A stretch of DNA of 64,000 bases, taken from contig JADIZB010000004.1 in assembly GCA_016705005.1 (NCBI GenBank), positions 310,001 through 374,000 of the forward strand. The letters run 5' to 3'. This DNA is from Bacteroidales bacterium (GTDB lineage Bacteria; Bacteroidota; Bacteroidia; Bacteroidales; Lentimicrobiaceae). Every line of letters starts with the position of its first letter. Position 1 is the stretch's first letter. Below the pieces are notes generated by a model. The model was given only the letters and a program-made list of their open reading frames with translations. It made no database searches and was not told where the DNA came from. The position numbers were made by a program, and so were the translations under genes. Of this stretch, positions 25,191-32,732 are shown piece by piece.

Positions 25191-26525
25191 ATGGAACTGT
25201 TAATTGAGAATATTCTGATTTATTCCGTAACGATACTTTTCAGTCTCGCTGTTGTCTTTTTTTATCTGAGAAGTCAGAAGAAAAAGTCAATAAAAACAGA
25301 AGCAAAAATTGCGCAGGCTAAAATTGATGGCATGTATGAGCCGGTTTCACTTCATCCTGTCATCGATGTGAACAGTTGTATCAGGACGGGTGCCTGTGTT
25401 GCTGCCTGCCCCGAACATGACATTATCGGAATTGTCAATGGTAAAGCAACGACCATCAATGCCTCCCATTGTGTGGGACATGGAGCCTGTTTTCATGCCT
25501 GTCCGACAGAGGCCATTACCCTTTGCATCGGGACAGAGAAAAGGGGCGTTGAACTGCCCCATGTGAATCAGTCATTTGAGTCGAATGTTCCCGGAATTTT
25601 CATAGCAGGTGAACTGGGTGGTATGGGCCTGATTAAAAATGCCGTTGAACAGGGAAAACAGGCGGTTGAAAATATTGCCAGATCATCGAAACTCCAGCAC
25701 AATGCAACTTATGATCTGATTGTGATTGGAGCCGGGCCTGCAGGAATATCAGCAACCCTTACAGCAAAGAAACTTCGTCTTAACTGCCTTACCCTGGAAC
25801 AGGATACCCTTGGTGGCACAGTTTTTACTTTCCCGCGATCGAAAATCGTAATGACATCAGCCATGGATTTGCCCATGTATGGCAAAGTGAAACTGTTTGA
25901 AACCAGCAAGTCGGAACTACTTAATATCTGGAATGAAGCTTTGCAAAAAAACCAGCTTTCGATTCAGGAAAATACCAAGGTTGAGAATATTTTGCAAAAG
26001 GACGGGTACTTTGAAGTTGAAACCCTCAACGGCGAATTCATCACCGGAAAAAACATACTGCTTGCCATAGGAAGACGGGGAACACCCAGAAAACTGGGTG
26101 TACCGGGTGAAATGCAGGAAAAAGTGGCATACAGGTTACTTGAACCGGAGGAGATCAGAAACAAGGAAATCGTGGTGGTCGGCGGAGGGGATTCAGCTGT
26201 AGAATCAGCCCTGTTGCTGGCAGATCAGAACAAGGTAATCCTTTCGTACCGCAGTGAAGCTTTCAGTCGTCTGAAACCCAAAAACAGCGAAAGAATTCTT
26301 GATGCTGCAGCAAATAAAAAGGTTCAACTCTGGTTCAATACCAACATCGTTGAAATCGGAAAAGAGAATATTAAAATGCAAAACAGTAAAACAGGTGATT
26401 TCTTTGACCTGAAAAATGATCTTGTTTTCATTTTTGCCGGAGGAGAACTTCCAACTCAATTTCTTATGAAGGCAGGCATACAGATAACCAAGAAGTTCGG
26501 AGAAGCCTTACTTAAACACAATTAA
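25191..26525 (+). CDS. Membrane-anchored ferredoxin-thioredoxin reductase-like flavoprotein
   Basis: Protein of 444 residues. An N-terminal helix at about 5-26 followed by RSQKKKS puts the rest in the cytoplasm. A two-cluster ferredoxin-like domain at about 55-115 has two motifs, CIRTGACVAACP and CVGHGACFHACP. In both, the second of the four usual cysteines is replaced (by Thr and by His). An FAD/NAD(P) domain of the thioredoxin reductase fold follows: IVIGAGPAGISATLTA near 178 for FAD, and VVVGGGDSAVESALLLA near 328 for NAD(P)H. The redox CxxC of true thioredoxin reductase is absent. I infer electron transfer from NAD(P)H through FAD and FeS to the membrane partner encoded 3 bases upstream. 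From memory, homologues share the GHGAC form. Confidence 0.82.
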   Translation: MELLIENILIYSVTILFSLAVVFFYLRSQKKKSIKTEAKIAQAKIDGMYEPVSLHPVIDVNSCIRTGACVAACPEHDIIGIVNGKATTINASHCVGHGACFHACPTEAITLCIGTEKRGVELPHVNQSFESNVPGIFIAGELGGMGLIKNAVEQGKQAVENIARSSKLQHNATYDLIVIGAGPAGISATLTAKKLRLNCLTLEQDTLGGTVFTFPRSKIVMTSAMDLPMYGKVKLFETSKSELLNIWNEALQKNQLSIQENTKVENILQKDGYFEVETLNGEFITGKNILLAIGRRGTPRKLGVPGEMQEKVAYRLLEPEEIRNKEIVVVGGGDSAVESALLLADQNKVILSYRSEAFSRLKPKNSERILDAAANKKVQLWFNTNIVEIGKENIKMQNSKTGDFFDLKNDLVFIFAGGELPTQFLMKAGIQITKKFGEALLKHN

Positions 26526-26535
26526 TAACTTCCTG

Positions 26536-28131
26536 ATGAAACCTGTGAGATTGGTTTTCATTTTATTGATCTGTCTTGTTTCAGCCTACCGGGCCCCGGG
26601 ACAGATATCTCCGGGTGATCTGGCAGAACCACATTCACACCTGGAAGGAATGTCAAACTGTACAAAATGCCATTCCCTGGGTGCAAAAATATCTGATGAC
26701 AAATGCCTTGCCTGTCATAAAGAAGTCAAATCAAGGATCGACCAACGCAAAGGATACCATTCTTCAGCCAAAGTTTACAAAAAGAGCTGCGTCATCTGCC
26801 ACAGCGATCATCATGGCAGAAAATACGATATTCTGCATTTTGATATTACAAAATTCGACCACAATACCGCAGGGTATAAACTGGAAGGTGCCCATGCAAA
26901 GAAAGAATGCAAGGATTGTCATAAAACCGACTTCATCAAAGATCCGGTGATTAAAAAGAAAAAGAAAACATTCCTTGGACTGAACCCTCAATGCCTCTCC
27001 TGCCATACCGATTATCATCAGAAAACACTTTCTTCATCATGCGGGGATTGCCATTCCCATGAAAAATTTAAACCGGCTCCCAAATTTGACCATTCGAAAT
27101 CCAGATTCAATCTGAAAGGGCAGCATAAAACCGTCGACTGTCTTAAATGTCATAAGATGAAGACACTGAACGGCAAGGAATTCCAGGAATTCAAAGGAAT
27201 ACAATTTAAAAACTGTGTCAGTTGTCATGAAGATGTTCATCATGGTCAGTTTGGAACAGACTGTGCCAGCTGTCACACTGAAGAGTCATTCACTACTGTG
27301 AAGGGCATCAGCAAATTTGATCACAGTAAAACAACCTTCAGCCTTGAAGGACGGCACAACAGTGTGGCCTGCAAAGCCTGTCACAAAGGAAGTTATACGG
27401 CTCCGCTGAAACATACGCGATGTATGGATTGCCACACCGATTACCATAAAGGTCAGTTTAAAAATACGAATGTTCTTTCCGATTGCAGGGACTGTCATAC
27501 TGAGAAAGGATTCCAGGGCTCAACATTTACACTGGAACGCCACAACACCGGGAATTTTAAACTGGAAGGTGCCCACATAGCAACTCCATGTATTGCCTGT
27601 CACAAGAAAACAGAAAACTGGACATTCAGGCAGATCGGACTTCAATGCAAAGACTGCCACACAGACATACATCAGCCATATCTTGATATAAAATACTACC
27701 CGGAATCCAATTGTCAGAAATGCCATACGGTTGAACAATGGACCAGGGTCAGCTTTGATCACAACCAGACAAAATATCCGCTCACAGGAAAACACGTTGA
27801 ACAAACCTGCAGGTCATGTCACAACAATAAATCGGGCGTTGATATTAAAGATAATAATTTAAGATTCACCGGATTAACTGCTGAATGCACCAATTGTCAC
27901 ACAGATGAGCATGTTGGTCAGTTTACTGAGAACAACAGGACCGATTGCAGCCGGTGTCATGCATCTGAAGGTTGGAAACCAAGTTCCTTCGATCACAAAA
28001 AAGCCCGTTTTATTCCTGACGGCAGGCACAAAGATTTAGCCTGCAATAAGTGTCATCCATCAGTTGCTGGAACCGACAAACCATATGTTTTTTACAAAAC
28101 AGGGAAAATCAAATGCGAAAACTGTCACTGA
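26536..28131 (+). CDS. 20-haem c-type cytochrome
   Basis: Exported multihaem cytochrome of 531 residues. Signal peptide at about 1-22 (RLVFILLICLVSAYRAPG). I count 20 CxxCH motifs, from CTKCH near residue 42 to CENCH at the very C-terminus. Most lie in a recurring pattern: FDH followed by a segment like FxLxGxHxxVxCxxCH, then CxxCHxDxHxGQF and CxxCHTxE, typical of large periplasmic or surface cytochromes in Bacteroidota and other phyla. Many extra histidines could serve as distal haem ligands. It starts 10 bases after the flavoprotein gene and overlaps the next cytochrome by 19 bases, so the operon is tight. I infer that it carries electrons between the inner membrane complex and the giant cytochrome. 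Confidence 0.93.
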   Translation: MKPVRLVFILLICLVSAYRAPGQISPGDLAEPHSHLEGMSNCTKCHSLGAKISDDKCLACHKEVKSRIDQRKGYHSSAKVYKKSCVICHSDHHGRKYDILHFDITKFDHNTAGYKLEGAHAKKECKDCHKTDFIKDPVIKKKKKTFLGLNPQCLSCHTDYHQKTLSSSCGDCHSHEKFKPAPKFDHSKSRFNLKGQHKTVDCLKCHKMKTLNGKEFQEFKGIQFKNCVSCHEDVHHGQFGTDCASCHTEESFTTVKGISKFDHSKTTFSLEGRHNSVACKACHKGSYTAPLKHTRCMDCHTDYHKGQFKNTNVLSDCRDCHTEKGFQGSTFTLERHNTGNFKLEGAHIATPCIACHKKTENWTFRQIGLQCKDCHTDIHQPYLDIKYYPESNCQKCHTVEQWTRVSFDHNQTKYPLTGKHVEQTCRSCHNNKSGVDIKDNNLRFTGLTAECTNCHTDEHVGQFTENNRTDCSRCHASEGWKPSSFDHKKARFIPDGRHKDLACNKCHPSVAGTDKPYVFYKTGKIKCENCH

Positions 28132-31100
28132 TAATAGGAACACTGGTTTTGCTCACTTCGCTGCAGCTCATTAATTCTTCGCCTCATGGCAAGGATTTCA
28201 AAGCAAACTGCGATGATTGTCATACCACTGAGAGCTGGATAGTAAACATTGACAGCATTCGCTTTAATCACGACACAACGGCTATGCCCCTGGTGGGACA
28301 ACATAAGCAAACCGGCTGCAGGTCTTGCCACACTTCGCTTGTTTTTGAAGATGCTGAAACCGGTTGTATAGATTGTCATTCCGACATTCATGAACAAACT
28401 ACCGGTCCCGATTGCGGGCGATGCCATACACCCGAATCCTGGATCATCAACAATATTTCTCAGCTTCATGATCAAACCCGTTTCCCCCTTCTAGGCGCCC
28501 ATAAAAGTGCTGATTGCTCAGGTTGTCATCCTTCTGAGTCTTTATTGAAATTTGAACCTGTAGGTGTCGAATGCATTAATTGTCACCGGGAGGTATATGA
28601 AATCAATGGCAATCCTGACCATATCAAAGCAGGTCCTTCACCCGATTGTAGTGAGTGTCATTTTGCCTGGAGTTACTCCTGGATAGAATTCAGCAAACAT
28701 GATTTACGGTTCCCCATATATTCCGGCAGACACAATGGATTGTGGAGCGATTGCAGCGATTGTCATACCAATCCATCGAATTATGGTGAATTCACCTGTT
28801 TAAACTGCCATGAGAATGGCGGACATGAAGGTGTTCCGGGTTACAGTTACAACAGCATTGCCTGCTATGGCTGCCATCCGACCGGGTCTGAAGAAGGGAG
28901 TTTCAACCACAACTCAACTGGCTTCCAGCTGACCGGAGCGCATACCAACACCGGATGCCAGGAATGTCATACCAACGGGAATACCGCCATTTCAGCGGAA
29001 TGCAATTCATGCCATCAACCCGATTACAATGCTTCAACAAATCCAAACCATGGTGAGCTGCAGATTCCGAATTCATGCGAAAACTGCCACACCACAGCAC
29101 CCGGATGGAAGCCTGCGACTTTTGATATTCATAATCAATATTATGCGCTCAATGGGGCACATGCTCTTATTTCAAATGATTGCGCTACCTGTCACAACGA
29201 TAATTACATCAACTCACCCAACACCTGTATCGGGTGTCATCAGCAGGAGTACGACCAGACGAACAATCCGCCACATGAAAGCGCACAATTCTCGACCGAA
29301 TGTCTGACCTGCCATTCTGAAGATGCGTGGCAACCTTCTACTTTTGATCATGATGCCCAATACTTTCCGGTTTATTCCGGCAAGCATGCCGGTGAATGGA
29401 CCGCTTGCACCGAATGTCATACCAATGCGTCAGATTATACTCAATTCAGCTGTATTGAATGTCACGATCATAACCAACCGGAAACAAATAATCAACACAA
29501 TGGCATTGGTGGTTATGCCTATAACAGTCCGGCCTGCTTTGCCTGTCACCCTACCGGTGATGCTTCGGCCGGATTTAATCACAATACAACTTCCTTCCCG
29601 CTTACCGGTGCGCACACAACGACAGCCTGTATTGATTGCCACACCAGCGGTTATACGGGCACCACAACGGTTTGCAGCGATTGCCATGTAACTGACTATA
29701 ACCAGGCTACAAATCCAAACCACATTGCTGCAGGCATTCCAAATACCTGTGCCACCTGCCACACAACCGAACCCGGATGGCAGCCTGCTACGTTTCCCAT
29801 TCACAATGAAATATACCCGCTCAACGGGGCGCATGCTGTTATTTCGAACAATTGTGCAGGATGTCACAACGGAAATTACAACAACACACCCAACACATGC
29901 GTAGGATGTCATCTCGACAATTATAACCAGACCAATGATCCTCCTCACGCTACAGCCCAATTCCCGACGGAATGCCTGACCTGTCATAATGAAACTGCCT
30001 GGACCCCTTCGACCTTCAACCATGACGGGCAATATTTTCCGATATACTCGGGGAAACACAACGGTGAATGGACTTCCTGCTCTGATTGCCACACCAATGC
30101 CTCAAATTACGCCCAGTTCAGTTGCATCGACTGCCATGAGCATAACCAGGCTGACACGGACAACGAGCACAATGGCATCGGAGGTTATGCATACAACAGC
30201 CCGGCATGTTTTGCCTGCCATCCGACCGGAGATGCATCGGCAGGTTTTAATCACAACACAACCTCATTCCCATTGACCGGCTCACATACCACGGTGGACT
30301 GCAGCAGTTGCCATACCAATGGATATGCAGGAACAACGACAGTATGCGGTGATTGTCATGCTTCAGCCTATAACCAGTCGGCCAATCCCAACCATATTGC
30401 CATTGGTATACCCAATACCTGTGCAACCTGCCACACCACAGAACCCGGCTGGCAACCTGCCACCTTCCCTATCCATAACAGCTATTACCCGCTGAACGGA
30501 GCACATTCAACCATTTCAAACAATTGCGCAGGATGTCACAACGGAAATTACAACAACACACCGAATACCTGTGTGGGCTGTCATCTTGACAACTACAACC
30601 AAACCACAAATCCTCCGCATGCATCTGCCCAGTTCCCTACCGAATGCCAGACCTGCCATACAGAGAATGCATGGACGCCATCAACTTTTAATCATGACGG
30701 ACAGTATTTCCCCATTTACTCAGGCCAGCACAACGGCGAATGGTCCACCTGCGCTGATTGTCATACAAACGCATCCAACTATGCCCAGTTCAGTTGTATC
30801 GATTGCCATGAGCACAACCAGGCAGATATGGATGATGAGCACAATGGAATAGGAGGATATGCGTACAACAGCCCGGCTTGTTTTGCCTGTCATCCTACAG
30901 GTGATGCATCGGCCGGTTTCAACCATAACACGACCAATTTCCCGCTTACCGGTGCGCACACCAGTGTTGACTGCGGCAATTGTCACACCAACGGCTACGC
31001 CGGAACCACAACTGTTTGCAGCGATTGTCACATGCAGCCTACAACCAGTCGACCAACCCGAACCATACAGCGACCGGGATTCCGACAACCTGTTCAACCT

Positions 31101-31166
31101 GCCATACCACTGAACCTGGCTGGCAGCCGGCCACCTTCCCGATTCACAGCAATTACTATCCCCTAA
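28113..31166 (+). CDS. Giant multihaem c-type cytochrome, N-terminal part (39 haem motifs)
   Basis: First part of one very large exported cytochrome. The start is the ATG at 28113, overlapping the previous gene by 19 bases; a longer frame from 28050 lacks a signal sequence at its N-terminus. Signal peptide at about 1-23 (LIIGTLVLLTSLQLINSS). I count 39 CxxCH motifs up to VCSDCH at 31029-31031. There the frame shifts, and the last 45 residues (MQPTTSRPTRT onward) are out-of-frame sequence. After nine leading motifs, three 672-base modules each carry nine haem motifs and the landmarks YNSPACFACHPTGDASAGFNH, TFPIHN, GCHNGNYNNTPNTC and YFPIYSGKHNGEW. Reconstructed with the second part, the protein has about 1536 residues and 61 haem motifs. 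It has no T9SS domain or lipobox. Confidence 0.92.
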   Translation: MRKLSLIIGTLVLLTSLQLINSSPHGKDFKANCDDCHTTESWIVNIDSIRFNHDTTAMPLVGQHKQTGCRSCHTSLVFEDAETGCIDCHSDIHEQTTGPDCGRCHTPESWIINNISQLHDQTRFPLLGAHKSADCSGCHPSESLLKFEPVGVECINCHREVYEINGNPDHIKAGPSPDCSECHFAWSYSWIEFSKHDLRFPIYSGRHNGLWSDCSDCHTNPSNYGEFTCLNCHENGGHEGVPGYSYNSIACYGCHPTGSEEGSFNHNSTGFQLTGAHTNTGCQECHTNGNTAISAECNSCHQPDYNASTNPNHGELQIPNSCENCHTTAPGWKPATFDIHNQYYALNGAHALISNDCATCHNDNYINSPNTCIGCHQQEYDQTNNPPHESAQFSTECLTCHSEDAWQPSTFDHDAQYFPVYSGKHAGEWTACTECHTNASDYTQFSCIECHDHNQPETNNQHNGIGGYAYNSPACFACHPTGDASAGFNHNTTSFPLTGAHTTTACIDCHTSGYTGTTTVCSDCHVTDYNQATNPNHIAAGIPNTCATCHTTEPGWQPATFPIHNEIYPLNGAHAVISNNCAGCHNGNYNNTPNTCVGCHLDNYNQTNDPPHATAQFPTECLTCHNETAWTPSTFNHDGQYFPIYSGKHNGEWTSCSDCHTNASNYAQFSCIDCHEHNQADTDNEHNGIGGYAYNSPACFACHPTGDASAGFNHNTTSFPLTGSHTTVDCSSCHTNGYAGTTTVCGDCHASAYNQSANPNHIAIGIPNTCATCHTTEPGWQPATFPIHNSYYPLNGAHSTISNNCAGCHNGNYNNTPNTCVGCHLDNYNQTTNPPHASAQFPTECQTCHTENAWTPSTFNHDGQYFPIYSGQHNGEWSTCADCHTNASNYAQFSCIDCHEHNQADMDDEHNGIGGYAYNSPACFACHPTGDASAGFNHNTTNFPLTGAHTSVDCGNCHTNGYAGTTTVCSDCHMQPTTSRPTRTIQRPGFRQPVQPAIPLNLAGSRPPSRFTAITIP

Positions 31167-32641
31167 CAGGAGGACATGCCGTTGTTGCCAATAACTGTGC
31201 AGGATGCCATAACGGGAACTACAATACCACCCCAAATACCTGCAGTGGCTGTCATACCAGTAACTACAACCAGACCACAAATCCCAGCCACACAACCCTG
31301 AATCTGCCGACTGAATGCACCACCTGCCACACTACCAATCCGGGATGGAATCCGGCATTGTTCCCTGATCATAACAATTATTATGTTCTGGAAGGTGCCC
31401 ATACGTCTGTAAGCAACTGCGATGATTGCCACAACAACAACTACAACAGTGCTCCCAATACCTGCGTTGGCTGCCACCTCGATAATTATAACCAAACGAA
31501 CGATCCGCCTCACGCATCGGCCCAATATCCAACCGAATGTGAAACATGCCACACACAATCCGTCTGGTCACCATCTACTTTTGATCATGACAATCAATAT
31601 TTCCCGATTTATTCAGGCGAGCACAACGGGGAATGGAACACCTGCAGCGATTGCCACACCAATCCGGGTGATTACTCTGTTTTCAGTTGCTTCCAATGCC
31701 ATAGTCAATCAGAGATGAACCAGGAGCATCAGGGCATAAGCGGTTATTCCTATAACAGTGATGCATGTTATAACTGCCATCCTGACGGGGGTTCCTCTTC
31801 AGGGTTTAACCACAGCACCACCAATTTTCCGCTTACAGGAGCGCATACCAGTGTTGATTGCAGCCTGTGCCATACAAACGGATATGCCGGAACAACTACT
31901 GTTTGCGGCGACTGTCACGCCACAGCGTACAACCAGACAACCAATCCCAACCATACTGCCATAGGAATTCCCAATACCTGTGCAACCTGTCATTCAACAG
32001 AATCAGGCTGGCAACCTGCGACATTCCCGATTCACAGCAACTATTACCCGCTTACAGGTGGACATTCCATTGTAGAAAATAACTGTGCAGGTTGTCATAA
32101 CGGGAATTACAATACAACCCCGAATTCTTGCAGTGGCTGTCATACAAGCAATTTCAACCAGACCAGCAATCCAAACCACACATCGCTGAATCTTTCACTT
32201 GAATGTCTGACATGCCATACCACCAATCCGAGCTGGGAGCCGGCCCTTTTCCCTGACCACAACAATTATTATGTTCTTCAGGGTGCCCATACATCAGTCA
32301 GCACCTGCGACGATTGCCATAACAATAATTACAACAGCGCTCCAAATACATGCGTTGGCTGTCACCTCGACAACTACAACCAAACAAACGATCCTCCCCA
32401 TGCATCGGCGCAATTTCCGGTCAATTGCGAACAATGTCATACCCAGTCTTCGTGGAACCCTTCAACGTTCAATCATGATTCTCAATATTTCCCTATATAC
32501 TCAGGAGAACACAACGGCGAATGGAATACCTGTAGTGAGTGCCACACCAATCCATCAAATTATGCGGTTTTCAGTTGCCTTGGTTGTCACAGTCAAAACA
32601 GTACAAACCAGGATCATCAGGGTGTAAGCGGATACTCATAC
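28851..32641 (+). repeat. Tandem haem-binding modules: three of 672 bases, two of 888 bases
   Basis: Measured from the conserved AACAG of the YNSxAC landmark, module starts lie at 28851, 29523, 30195, 30867, 31754 and 32642. Spacings are 672, 672, 672, 887 and 888. The first three modules hold nine CxxCH motifs each, the last two hold twelve. The single base missing in the fourth spacing is the frameshift near 31032. Modules differ at many synonymous positions, so this is not a recent exact duplication. Confidence 0.9.
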
Positions 32642-32722
32642 AACAGTGATGCCTGCTATAACTGCCATCCCGACGGAGACAGTAAAAAAGGAATGAACAG
32701 GCAGGATTTCAGGCAAAACTAA
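31034..32722 (+). CDS. Giant multihaem c-type cytochrome, C-terminal part (22 haem motifs)
   Basis: Continuation of the gene that starts at 28113, in another frame after a one-base deletion near 31032. The repeat pattern resumes directly with AAYNQSTNPNHTATGIP. I count 22 further CxxCH motifs, ending with CYNCHPDGDSKKG near the C-terminus. This part belongs to two larger 12-haem modules of about 888 bases that add segments such as CSGCHTSNYNQTTNPSH, FPDHNNYYVLEGAHTSVS and CDDCHNNNYNSAP to the 9-haem plan. The frame is open upstream to 30980, but the residues before 31034 are not cytochrome-like. The OM barrel gene starts 10 bases after the stop. Confidence 0.9.
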   Translation, partial: AAYNQSTNPNHTATGIPTTCSTCHTTEPGWQPATFPIHSNYYPLTGGHAVVANNCAGCHNGNYNTTPNTCSGCHTSNYNQTTNPSHTTLNLPTECTTCHTTNPGWNPALFPDHNNYYVLEGAHTSVSNCDDCHNNNYNSAPNTCVGCHLDNYNQTNDPPHASAQYPTECETCHTQSVWSPSTFDHDNQYFPIYSGEHNGEWNTCSDCHTNPGDYSVFSCFQCHSQSEMNQEHQGISGYSYNSDACYNCHPDGGSSSGFNHSTTNFPLTGAHTSVDCSLCHTNGYAGTTTVCGDCHATAYNQTTNPNHTAIGIPNTCATCHSTESGWQPATFPIHSNYYPLTGGHSIVENNCAGCHNGNYNTTPNSCSGCHTSNFNQTSNPNHTSLNLSLECLTCHTTNPSWEPALFPDHNNYYVLQGAHTSVSTCDDCHNNNYNSAPNTCVGCHLDNYNQTNDPPHASAQFPVNCEQCHTQSSWNPSTFNHDSQYFPIYSGEHNGEWNTCSECHTNPSNYAVFSCLGCHSQNSTNQDHQGVSGYSYNSDACYNCHPDGDSKKGMNRQDFRQN

Positions 32723-32732
32723 GCAGTAACTC

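Noticed and set aside
29430..30092. A 220-residue open frame on the minus strand within the giant cytochrome gene
   Set aside because: It is the antisense of the repeated CxxCH codons, repeats with the same 672-base period, has no start context or domain, and opposes a gene with a clear signature. The similar minus-strand frame at 30720-31295 is rejected for the same reason.
28851..32641. Regular repeats that might suggest a CRISPR array or satellite DNA
   Set aside because: The period is 672-888 bases, the units encode conserved CxxCH modules in frame, and synonymous divergence shows selection on protein. There are no short direct repeats with unique spacers.
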